A stretch of 64,000 nt of DNA from Acanthornis magna (lineage: Eukaryota > Chordata > Aves > Passeriformes > Acanthizidae): positions 620,001 through 684,000 of the forward strand of contig JAWUZG010000052.1 in assembly GCA_036785705.1 (NCBI GenBank), read 5' to 3'. Position 1 is the first letter of the stretch. Each line of letters begins with the position of its first letter. The notes under the pieces are model-generated. The model saw only the letters and a program-made list of their open reading frames with translations, had not been told where the DNA came from and made no database searches. Shown here piece after piece: positions 1 to 18,800 of the stretch. Made by a program: the position numbers and the translations under genes.

Positions 1-1617
1 TTAAAATCTCAGAAGCGGCTAATGTTGGTTCTAATTCAGAAAAGCTCAGCCTTTCCAGATGACTCTGGGCCAAAGCATTACAAGGAAAACCCATCCTTGT
101 CTACTCTGATTTGTTGCAATTTGTCTTTTTCAACATATGGGTGCTCTCCTGGTGTTCACTGGAGACTTTATAGCATGACTGCAGAAAGAGGGAAGCTGGA
201 TGGGTTCATCCATTCACTTACGGTAGCTCACAAGCCTTGGCTCTCAGTTATTTGGAGACCAACAGATATTGTCCACCCAGTGATACCCGGGGGGTATCAG
301 CATGGGGCTCCCTGGGGCCTGGGCAGACTATTGCAGCACTGGCAAGTAAGTGACTGAAATTACACCTTCTGACCTGAGATGCCACAGAAATCATACCTGC
401 ACTCGGGAACCTCTCATTAAGCATCTTGCATGCTGATAAGGCAGCTAGTCATATTGATGCCAACAGGTAGGCATGTCCTTGCAGATACTCCTGTCTCACG
501 CAACTGATTAGTCTTCCTATGAGGCTCACATCGCTCTCTTCCCTCATGCCCTTGGGTACACCTGAATTAATATATTTCCAAGTGGGTTTATTTGTAAAAC
601 TGTCCACACCCATGGAAGGAAAAGGATGTGCATGCCTTTGTTTGTCTGTAATGGACAGTTGAGAGAACTCTTGGGGTCTCTCACCACTTTGAGTATTTTT
701 TCCTACATGACCAGCAATGACCATGACATTGCTTTATACACATGCATCTGTGTGAGAGTTAGAAGGAGGCAGTGAGGACTTCTGCACCGTGACAGGTTTG
801 CTGCAATCAGTTTGGCCATGGAAGTCACCAGGTGGACTGGCACAGTAGCATCATTCTGGTACGGTGTGTATCTGCACTGAAGTGCTGCTGAGCATCAGTA
901 GCACTGAGCTCCAGATCAGACTCTCGTGGGATGTGGAACACAGATCCTGGTGGTTTGGTGGTTCAGGCCAACACAGTCATGCATGTGGTGGTCAGAAGCT
1001 TAAATTCCTTAAACTGCTATGAAGTGAATCTCGTTAAGTGGGCAGAGCAAAACTGAGGCAATGTAAATGCTGAGCACAGCTCAAAAAGCAAAACCAGAAC
1101 GGGGACATGCATACAAATGGGACAGACTTTTAAATATCCCATCCTTTAGATATCCATAAAGCAGGAGTCATTTTCCCCTGCATTCAGCTATATAGAAATC
1201 AGGCATCTGGCTTAGACCTGGTCTGAGCCAGACATCTGACCTCATCATCATCAGTGGAGAGACAGTTGGGAGAAATCAACCTGGAGGTCTCTCATTCTCT
1301 TTCCCACCCCTCTTCCTTCAAACAAATAGTTCTGAGACTTCACTGTTAGATCAGAAAAAATCTCTTGCATTGCCTAGAGAGCTCTGGATAAGGCAGCACA
1401 GGATAAAGTATCACAAAGCACAATGGTAGAGCAGTAGCATGGCAGAGCTCCTGTAGACATCCCTTCCAATGCCCAGAGCTGCAATCCACAATATCACTGA
1501 TTTCACTGGTGGTGGGCATCTAAATCCCTCTGTGCATGGACACCTGGAGCTCCTCAAAGAGAGCAAAAAGTGGAAATTAAGCCTTAGACAGCAGTGGTGA
1601 TCTTCCTCTCTTTGTAG
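1..1617. other. MYO7A intronic sequence, no exon seen
   Basis: I found no open frame with MYO7A similarity and no clear repeat. A short palindrome lies at 281-299 (stem of 8, 3-nt loop). The sequence is taken to be part of the intron before the exon at 1618. Confidence 0.6.
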
Positions 1618-8539
<6,922 letters not shown>

Positions 8540-8898
8540 ACTGCAAGAAGCCACTGGCACATAGTCATGGGGCTAATTCACCAGCTGAGGGCTGTGGGAT
8601 ACCCATGCAGCTGGGCAAGAACCTTTGCCTCCCAGATGTGGAAGATGAGCCGAACACCATCAGGGAGTTCACTGGACTCTGACCTTGAGGGCTCCAATCC
8701 CACCTCCCCTTCCAGCGAAGATGACTATCTCTGACTTCCTATTCACCTTCCTCACCCTGCATCCCAACTCCATCCTACACCTCAAAGATTTCCAGGGGAC
8801 ACCACTGCTCTCAGAGAGTGACCAAGGCAAAGACACCCCAGCAGGAGGTTTGCCTGAACCCAATGGTTGGCATCACAGAGGCTCTTGGAAGAGGATTT

Positions 8899-8929
8899 GT
8901 GTGTGTGTGTGTGTGTATGTGTGTGTGTG
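8899..8929 (+). repeat. (TG)n microsatellite in MYO7A 3'UTR
   Basis: About 31 nt of TG with one TA interruption. Confidence 0.9.
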
Positions 8930-9179
8930 GCTTGCTTTGTTTTCATTTGTTGTTTTTGTTTCTTAATATGAGAGCTGTTAGGATGCTAACACATTTTTGG
9001 TGAAGTTCTGGGAATTTCAGGTTTGAAGAGGACTAACTGAGCCCTGGCCTGTGCTGGAAAGATGTCCAGTGAACACTGCAGGGCTTGTTTTTTGGTCATT
9101 ACAAAAGAATACACTGTGTTCTTAAGAAGGACAGAAAGAAAAAGCAGGCTGGGAGGAGGACATTTTAACTAGGAATCAG

Positions 9180-9185
9180 AATAAA
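9180..9185 (+). terminator. MYO7A polyadenylation signal AATAAA
   Basis: First canonical hexamer I found on the plus strand downstream of the MYO7A stop, 641 nt from the TGA. It lies before the GDPD4 3' end, as expected for two convergent genes. Use is inferred, not seen. Confidence 0.6.
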
Positions 9186-9205
9186 CAAACTACTGATCGA
9201 ACAGG

Positions 9206-12200
9206 CTAGAGTACTAAAGTGCTATCTGTGCAATGCTGGAAATATTTAAAAAACAAATTTTAAAGTTTTGTTTCTTCTTCTATTTATTTTTTAAAATATT
9301 AAAAAGGAAAAAAAAAATCCCACATTTTGTGCCAGTATCTGGGTGCTGACTCAGGCTGAGGGCGACCTGCAGAACAATCCCCTGCCCAGGGATTCCCCAA
9401 GAGCCATGACTGCCAGAGGTGGAGTAAGGCACATCTTTCCCAACTTAAGGGTTCAGCTGGAAGGAAAGCTTGGAAAACTAATTATCTCCTTTGGCTCCCT
9501 GTGTCCAGTAAAATTAACCTTGGGAGGACTTTTACTGCAAGCTTCAATATGGCTCTAGGGGTTTTGAACAATCCATGCTTGGAAGACTGAGGCCGAGCCT
9601 ATGTTGAGCTGTAATTCAAATGTGAACTTGGCCATCGGGTTTGTACCAGCTGATGATTTTATTGTGCTTTGTGTGTGTACTTCTGTATAAAGCAGCTTCT
9701 CATGAGTCCGAGCTGAACCTGAACCACTCACAGCAAGGGGGGACCCTAGATTTCAGTGGGCTTTTTTCCATCTTTGGCTGTACTCATTTTTCTGGCTGTT
9801 TGTCTCATCTGCCAAACAATGCCACACAATGCGGACCAGACTACTTTGGAGCAGAGATGGGATCTGCTGGCAGAGAGGAGGCTGAAACCATGCTGTGTCT
9901 GGGAGAATGCAGGGGAAGAAGTCTGGGGGTGCCTTTCCAAAATCCAGGCTTCAAAGGAGCACATGGCTGGGTGTGGGGTATCAGGAGAAGTGACAGTTGT
10001 CCACCAAGATCTAACTAACTATGATTGTCACTAACACTGAGTGGCTCTCAGTAGATGTTGAGACCTCTCTTGGTCCTTTGCATTGTGCTGGGTTTGGCTG
10101 CTTTGTAGAAGTCCATGTTGTGGGGTGTCACATGCTGCTCTGTTAAGCTCAGCTGGGCTCAGGTCTCTGACACCATGGTGTGCTAGGCAGAATTGACAAC
10201 GCTGTCTACCAGACCTCAAGGACTGTGACATCCAAGTGGGATGCAGCAGTGACTTGGGACTTTGGTTGCTCCATCAAAGCAAATGAGATGCTGCACGGAA
10301 ACATCCACCAGCCAGACAGGGCTGCTAGAAGTTCCCTTTCCTCCGTCATTCCCTATGCAAAGCACTCTGGTGATGGGAGCATGGTTACACCAACCAATGG
10401 TTACACTGGGAGCCCAGCTGCCTTCTTGTCATCCATCTCTGGTATTTCTCTCCCTTTCCCAGCTGCCATTATCCAGCTGTCCCAGGGATCCCACCTGTCA
10501 TTAGAGAGATGCCTATCATCACCAAACCATCACTGCTTTTTCTGAGTCTCCAGCCATCTCTGCCTCCCATAGCACACTCAGCAGACAATGAAGCACAGCA
10601 GTGTTTTCCAGAGCTGTCCTGGGTCATCTTTCTCCTGCCACCACCCTCATCCCTCCACTTACAGCTCTGTTGGCCTCCTGTGCACCCTATAATTTTGGGG
10701 GAGGCTGAGACTGTGTGTGCGTACCTGTGTGTCTTATGTATTAGCATCTGCTGGCCTCTTTGTATTCACACCAAGCGATGTAACATGGAAAAACCTATGT
10801 CCAAGTGAAATACTCCAATTAAAAAGCATCAAGTGGCTTGTGGGAGGCTCTTCTGCACTGTGCAGTTGTGGTGACATCTCCAGGGGGAGGGTGGGCTCAG
10901 GGCTCCTTGTTGCGGACAAGACTTCTCCTTGCACAGTGCAACTCCTGGTGAGAGCATCCAGCAACAGGGAGTAAACCATCAATGTACCGGGACTGGAAAT
11001 TAATTTAAATCTTTTCTTTTGGAGTAAAAAACACTGAAGTCTGGGATTCTCCATTGCTTGTCCTCTATGACAAGGGCTGAATTTTCCAGTCAGTTTTGAG
11101 CTGAATCACTGGATGTAGGAAATGCTGGATGAAAAGTCTGTGTGTGGGAGTCAGATGACCATGTGCTTAGCAAGGTTGCCAGACCCTGCTAGCTGTGAAG
11201 CAACAAAAATAGTAGCCATGATGTGACAGTGTGTAAGACATTAAAGGAAACCACAGCTCTAACTGGCAAGGTTTCTGAGGATAAGGAGGGTGAGTGCAGG
11301 GAGTGCATATTGGCCAAGCAGCAGCTAGATACATGGATCAAAGGACATTAAGGTGGCTTTTCCCAGTGCATATTAAAGGCAGCACTTGGGGGACCACAGC
11401 CAAGTCCCTCACTTGAACACCAAGGGACAGGCTGAGGAGCCCATGGTGGACACCACGCTCAACCCACACACTCCCCATCTCCTACTTTTGCTGCTCACAT
11501 ACCTCCACAGGAGTAGTACCCATGAAAAGTTATGAACCAGCTATGTATGCAAGGCATGGGGAGGGGGATTTAACACCATCCCCATATTTCATAGATCGGG
11601 AGCTGCTCTACAACAATTCATCACCCCTTTATCCTTCTTTCAAAGGAGGATGCTTCATTTTTTGCATTTCTAGCCTCCAAAGGTTTGGGTGCTTCCCATC
11701 ACAGATAACTCTGAAACCTAATGCTTCCCTCTCACTTGTGATCACTTCATTTAACAAAAGGCTTGTGTATGAGAAAATGTCTATCACCTGGATCAGGTAA
11801 AGAGTACTGTATTCTTTCCCTTTCCCAGTTTCTGAAATAAGAGGAAAACAAGATAGGAGACATAAAATGTATTTAAAACATCACTTACAATTTACAAAAA
11901 ACATATTATCTGTTCAAGTAGAAAGATATGGCTTAAACCTGAGAGATGTTTACATCTCCCTTACAGAGCGTAGGCCCCCTCCCCACTGTGTGCCAGCAGC
12001 CATTGGGAAAAATTAAAATTGGAATAAATCCCAGGCTGTAGTACAGGTGTACAGACCTTTCCAAAGAAAAACCAAATAGGACACAATTGGCAGGACCAAA
12101 TCACACACAGCTCCATCCTTCTGCAGAAAAGTGGTGTGTTACTGGTCATAGTCCCAGTAGCTATGTGGCCAAGACACTAAAAAGTCCTTCAGCCTCCATG

Positions 12201-12821
12201 AGAATGACATGCCCTCACCCACAGACAAAGGGAGGAGACTGTCCTGTTAGAGTCTATAGCAGGGCAAGGGTGGGGAAAAGGAAAACCGAAGTTGCCCCTG
12301 CCTCTTTTATACAAAGGTGCCAATTGTAATGACCCAGCCAGCAGCACCTGACCATTGTGGTGGGGATAGGGTGCTCTTAGGGATGGAGGACACCTGCAAG
12401 GAGGGAGGAAGGGAGGTAGTGTGTGGAGAAGAGGCTGGTCTGATGGGAGAAATCTGGGCACCTGAGAATGAGGAGGACTGGAGGATGCTCAGATGTTTGC
12501 AGCATGTGTGGAAATAGGGCTTAAGCACAGAAGGAATGATTGCCCTGTGGGATGCCATGGTCTCAGAGGTAAATGGTGGCTCCTATGTGGTTGCTGCATC
12601 TCACCATAGTGCACAGTTTCTTAATGGCTGCAACTCCATCTGTGCTCTCCTACACTCCAAGGATCCCTGCCAGGCATGGGAATGTGAGAAAAGCTGTAGA
12701 AGACGAAGGTTGGTGCTCATTTCCTGAAGGGCCACGAAGGCAAACGGCTCCTCCTCACCAGGTAGATCTGAGCCCCCCCAGCTGGTCTCCCTGGCAGGTC
12801 CACATCTCCTCTCTGCCCATG
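9206..12821. other. Convergent intergenic interval MYO7A / GDPD4
   Basis: No coding exon recognised. The part next to 12821 should be GDPD4 3'UTR, since the stop lies at 12822-12824 on the minus strand. I found no unambiguous AATAAA on the minus strand close below the stop, so the GDPD4 3' end is undefined. Open frames here lack codon structure or family similarity. Confidence 0.5.
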
Positions 12822-12853
12822 TCAAGCCAGGACAGCAGGCATGTCGCTGAGCT
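12822..12853 (-). CDS. GDPD4: GDPD4 exon 15 (stop codon)
   Basis: Completes Glu and adds LSDMPAVLA before TGA at 12824-12822. Acceptor ttttccag. The tail is short; the ELSDMPAVL sequence resembles the E.SD...V box in the GDPD5 tail. Confidence 0.78.
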
Positions 12854-15800
12854 CTGGAAAAGGAGACACACAGTGAGCTACCAAAACATCTGCATCTGTT
12901 CTGACAGCCATTGTGAGCAAACAGAACCTGTTTGAAAATGCATGCAGCCCAGGCTGAGTCATTTTGTCTGGATACTAGATAGCTCCATGGATGAAGAAAC
13001 GTGGTGCATGGGAGGGTCCTCAGCCAATCCCAACCTGCCTGGCAGAACCAAGAGTGCTCAGTGCCTCCAGAGTCTCTTTTCACAGCATCACAGAGTAATG
13101 AGCACTGGAGGGGACATCTGGTGGTGTCTGCCCCAACCTCTGTTTGAAGCAGAGCCAATTGGATTGAGCTGCTCAGGGGTTTGAGGCTGAGATAACCCAG
13201 ACTGCATCCTTCCTCATAGTATGGACACCCACCACCAACCTATCCCACAGAGACCACCCCGAGTAGGATGCAGCTGCTCTCCTTGCCCTGCTCACCTGTC
13301 TTGAATTTGTTGTAGTTGCCATTCTCTATCATTGGGTTACTGTCCTGGGCACAGCAGGTGAAATTCTTCTCTCGCCACCTGCATGGGGCAAAGCACCTGC
13401 ATCAAGCCACTGCTCGCTCTGGTTTTTCTTACTGCTCCCTGCTGCCTTGGACACCTTTTTCCTACTTTGTGAGGGCAGATATTTTCTGAACATCCAGCAG
13501 CCCAACATGACCAGCTGGGGTGAGCCTGTTCCATGAACCCCAGATTTCCCAATAATCTTTGACAGAGTGGAAGGAAACAAAATGTGGTGTCTCTGACACA
13601 GTCAGACATTTTTGTGTGGGAGGATGGATTTCCTGTGGGGCTCTGGCATGTGCAAACAGAGAGACATGGGATGTTCAAATATTAACATTCAGAGCTTTCC
13701 TAACAAATCAGTCTAATGAAACATTGTCAAATAGTAATAATAGAAAAATGAGTTCCTTTCTCAGCCCATAAGCTTTGATAATTGGTTTATGTTGCTGCTA
13801 TAAATCCACCAGTTCTCCACTGAATCCTGAGGATAGACAATGCCTCAGCTGCCAAAATGGAAAGAGAAAATGAGAACAAGCAGGAGAAACAGAGAGGTTT
13901 TGGGGGACTTTCAGGGCTTTCTTCCATTTCCAGCAGGGAAAGCTGCTGTTCTCAAGTGTAGTTTTAAGCCTTCAGGTCACCTGAAAACATCCCTCCTTCC
14001 CTCCACCTGGAGCAAAAGATCAAGTTAGGGTGGCCATTAACAACTTGGTAGTTACCAGTGCAGAGAAAAGATGAGTGAGATGAGGAACGCAGAGGTCAGA
14101 TCTGTCAGGATCCACATGATGTTGTACTGCTTCGGAGTCTGGAAGAGAACAAAAGAGGTTGTGTCCACCACCAAGGACCACAAGATTTGCAAAAAAAGTT
14201 ACTTAAGCTCTTTCTTCCTGATTGAATATGGCTGTTCAGCTGCCTGGTTTGCATCTGCAGTAACATCCCTGGGGTGTTTAAAGCATTTGGTGGTATTTCA
14301 AAGTGGCCACTCACCACTGGGTGTTGGTGCCAAATCATTCTCCTTCATAAAAGCAGGTCTGTTGTGTAGCCAAGACGTGACCATATCACAGTGAATGCCA
14401 CAGAGGCTTTGCACTTCTCTGCTTCACCCCAACAATAACATCAACTGGTGACATCTCATTTTCTCTGGCAAAACTGCCCTTTACTGAACATCACAGAAGA
14501 CGTGGGGTGGCTCCTGCTTTGAGTCTAAGAGCATCCGAAGATTCATCCTTAGACTCCACCCAAACTTAGAATGGACTGAAACACTGTAGTTCTCTGGAGG
14601 GAAGCATTGTAAAATCTAATTCAAGAGTGTGAAGCCAACTGTTTAAAGTCCTTAAAGAGGCTCTGGTAGGACCAATGTCCCAGTTGCTTCTTGGTCCTAC
14701 AAGTTGTCCAAGGCAGAATAACAATTAGAGAAATTATGTGAAAATTCCTCCCAGAAGGAAGGGTTATTTCTGTGGTTGTTTCCCTTGGACTTACAGAACA
14801 AGACAGAGTTTGGCAATGGCAGTGGGTTGCTCTGGGAAATTAGAAACTTCTGACATCAGTAAGGTGCTTCAAAAGCTTAGAAATTGAAATCCTCATGCAT
14901 CAGCTTGTGCCCTCAAAGGCCCTTCCTTTCTTCCTGCACAAGTCTCAATATGATTTCTTTTCCCTCATTTCAAGGCCTAAGGTGCAAATCCTAATAAGCA
15001 GAGTGCTTCTTCCTGAGCCAGGAGAAAAGAGAATGGTATGGTAATACCTGTAGTGGCTTAGAGGTTCCAAGTAAGCCAGTTTTCAACTCAGGTTCTTCTT
15101 ATGTAAAGGATCCTTAAAGGATGCTTTATCCATGTGTAAACTGGCTGTAGTCTCCAAAGGTAATCGTGAACATCTCAACCCTACTTCCCACCCCTGAGAC
15201 AGAGCAGACTTTCACTTACCATGAGGAAGAGTGGCTGATTGAGCTCCTTCAGCAAGTGGACAGCATTGGTGGTCACAGAATGTGCCCCAGAGCACCATGC
15301 GAGGGAATAGAGCCATGGCTCATTGACCACATAGAAGTTGGTGGTGATGTTTGCCTCAGCATATTTCCTTTAAAAGACCAAAAGGCAACAACCTTCATTG
15401 AGCAAGGAGATTAGTACTTCCTTCGGGAAGATCATGGGAAATGGTTGTAATCTTCTGTAGGAAGTGCTTACTTTAGGACCTAGATAAGGAACATAAAGGA
15501 AAGCCAACCAGCCAATAATTAATCATTAACAATAGGTAAATACAGAATAGCTGAACAGCTGGAAACAAATGCAGATTAAAATGCTCAAAAGGTCAAAACT
15601 TTCCTAATCCTTTTGCCATATGAATCAATGTAACGATGTGTTTGTCAAGGAGGCTGTAGCCGGGTGGGGGGCACTCTCTTCTTTCAAGTAACAGGCACTA
15701 GAACAAGAAGAAATGGCCTTAAGCTTCACCAGGGAAGGTTTAGATTGGACATTAGGAAAAAATTCTTAATGGAAAGGGTTATCAATTTTTGGAATGGAGT

Positions 15801-18800
15801 GCCCAGGGAAGTGCTGAAATCATAATCTCTGGAGGTATTTAAAACATGTGGATGTGGCATTTGGGGACATGGTTTAGTGTTGGGTTTGGCAGTGCTGGGA
15901 TAATGGTTGGCCTTGATGATCTTAAGAGATCTTCTAAATCTAAACCATTCATGTTATTCTATAATCTCCCCACAGCATGTTCAAAACCACCACAGAATCA
16001 CAGAATAGCCTGAGTTGGAAGGGACCCAGAAGGTCACAGAGTCCAACTCTTCAGTGAATTTCTCATGTGGGGATTGAACCCACAACGTTGGTGTTGGTTA
16101 GAGCACCATGCTCTAACCAGCTGAGCTAATCTCAAAGCTGGCCACCCAAGTTTGTTATGGTTGCTCCATCAGCTCATCATTTCTCAAGTTATTAAAAGCT
16201 ATTGAAACTTAATATGAATTAAGTTCATTCTTTGTGTAATAGTAAAATAATGTATCATCAGTATCAGCATTTATAAATCTCCCAAGGATCTATCCAAGCT
16301 TTACCCAAATAGACCTGCCTATGATTTTTTATAGCCTTTCAGCCTGGAGAAAAGAAGGCTCTGAGGAGACCTTAGAGCACCTTCCAGTACTGAGAGGGGC
16401 TACAAGAGAGTTGGAGTGGGACTATTTACAAGGGCATTGAGTGACAAGACTTGGGGGAATGGCCTTAAATTGGAGGAGGGAAGGTTTAGATGAGACATTA
16501 GGAAAAAATTCTTGACTGTGAGGTTGGTTGAGACATTGGTACAGGTTGCCCAGAAAGGTTGTGGACTCCCTGCTCCTTGAGGTGTTCAAGGCCAGGCTAT
16601 GGGGCTCTGAGTAATCTGGTCTAGTGGAAGCTTCCCTGCCCATGGCAGGGGGGTTGGAACTAGATGGTGCTGAAAGTCCCTTACAACCCAAACCATTCTG
16701 TGATTCTACAATTGTATGATTTGACATCCGATGACAAGTATAATTGAAAAAACATGAACATTACTCTCATCCAAAGAATTACAGTTTTTCCTTTCTTCTT
16801 CATTTCAACTAGATTTCAATGGTTTTGTGCATTGGAACGAGCAAAAAATCCTATTTACAAAAGGACAGCTGGACAGGTAAAGCTGAGGGGTGTTTGGTGG
16901 TTTGTTGGGTGATTTTCCCATGTGAGAGTAGCATTTTGGAAACTCCTGCAATGAATGTGGAGCCTTCCATCATAGAGATTATATTTTCAGTGTGTCACAT
17001 GCAACAGAGTACTGGCAGTAACAGAAAAAAGAAATTATGTCTCCAAAACACCGGCTACAAAAGGGTCACAGTCTCTCACCACAGCATTTTGCACTCACAC
17101 TGATATTTGTGGAAAAGCCATGGGAGGTTGAATAGTTGTTCATTCACCATGATGCGGTGTTGGTAGGACTGAGGATGGCATGAACAGAAAGACAAGAAAT
17201 CAGGATACAGCTGTGTTATTCTACCAGAAGATCCTCAGATGCTGGTCAATATGGAATTGAGGACAGCAGGGTTTAATTACATGTGCCACCTCTTGGTCAA
17301 CAGTAGTGCAGTCTGTCACCCCTAAAATACAACAGGGAGAGCTACTTGATCTGAAAGACCTATTCTGAAAATATTACAGTCTCTGGAACTGGTCACTGGA
17401 GGGAGACATTGCCCCACACATGAGGCAAACATACTCCAGATGCACCCCAAAGATTGTACTTGGGGCTGAAACCTACCGGATATCTTCACTGGACATGTCA
17501 GTGTAGACCAGATTGAGTTTGCCAATATTGCGCTTTAATAGGTTTTGTATTGGTTCCTTTCTGCCCATAATGTGCTGAAACCCAGGAGCAACATCTTGAA
17601 CGTAGGACCTCACGCTGTTATGCAGCCACAGGACCTGCAGGAAACAAGAGGAACCAGTGAATTCTCAGCAGAAGAATTCATGCCTGTAATATGCCCCACT
17701 GTTCGCACAAACCCAGTAAAGATAACATCCTGAGGGGCTTAACCCAGCCTGTCAAACAACGTTTCTCCCAATGATCAAAGGACATTCCAATGCAGGGTTA
17801 AAACTTGCAAGTCACTTTTATCAAGAAGTTAAGTATCCACTGTTCCTTGCTTATCAACTGGAAATCAGGGACTATGTTTCACACAGTCCAACAAAAGATA
17901 CTGTGTTGAAAAAGAATGAAAAGACAGCTTTGGTTTATGGAAAAAACAACTGAAAATACTCTACCATTCTTCCAGCATGGAAGAAAAGATCTTCAGCAGA
18001 TACAGATCAGCATAACTCCCCAGACATCAATGGGTACATATCCTGATTCCTATGAGTTTAGCATTCATCCATTGCCAGGGGGAGGAAGGCAATGAAGACT
18101 CACCATTTATTTTCATATAAGCCAGGAATTTTTATGCAGTATATAAAAAAAGCATGGGTAGCAGGGAATAGACTGACAATTATTACAATTATGAAAGGGT
18201 GCTGTTAAGGGGCTGAAGCATCAGCTGGTGTATACACTGCCTTATCTCCTGTGCTGCTGAGGGGTTACACCATTGTGTACCTTCTGAGGAACTGATAGTA
18301 GGAATACACTCCAAATGGCGCCTTTTAAATCAAGTGAAATGCCCGGGGCCAATTTTATGCAGGTGAAATTGTGCAGAGTATGACCCCAAAGTCCCAATTA
18401 GGAGAGCAAGAAAAAGGGTTATGTAGTGAGGCCACCCTACCAGATGGCGTTTAATCTTTGACTCGTTGAGGATGCAGTCCAGGATTACACGGATCCACGA
18501 GTTCCTGTAAGGATGTTTCTCTGGAGGGCGGTAGAGATCAAATATCACAAGTTTATTGTGACTGTCTGCGAGGCGCAAAAAACTACTTAGCTTGTAAATG
18601 GACTGATTCATTGCCTGCTTTTGATCTGCCTTTGACAGTGAGCCCATCCCTACAAATGGTTTGTTCTAGAAATAAACAGATATAAAAAAAAGGAAATCAA
18701 TCAGGCAGTTTGCTCTGGGAGTCAGCTGTATCTCTAAGAAGGAAAAAGTCTGATGTCAGTCCTCAACAGATGGGGATATTTTACTTTGTTTATTTCTTCT

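Larger units (their letters stand above)
8540..9205 (+). other. MYO7A: MYO7A 3' untranslated region (end approximate)
   Basis: Follows the TGA directly. It holds a TG microsatellite at 8899-8929 and a canonical AATAAA at 9180-9185, so cleavage is expected about 10-30 nt later. The exact end is an inference. A downstream A/T-rich stretch near 9240-9320 could support a second site. Confidence 0.65.

Noticed and set aside
16063..16132. tRNA-Ile gene
   Set aside because: A and B boxes are present but the anticodon arm is decayed and the sequence runs straight into a CR1-like tail, so it is a SINE head.
17088..17165. Minus-strand segment with a PWLF-like frame after ccatcctcag, first taken as GDPD4 exon 12 with a frameshift
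   Set aside because: It joins exon 11 out of frame and meets stops. A perfect in-frame exon 12 was then found at 15220-15367, so the resemblance is probably chance.
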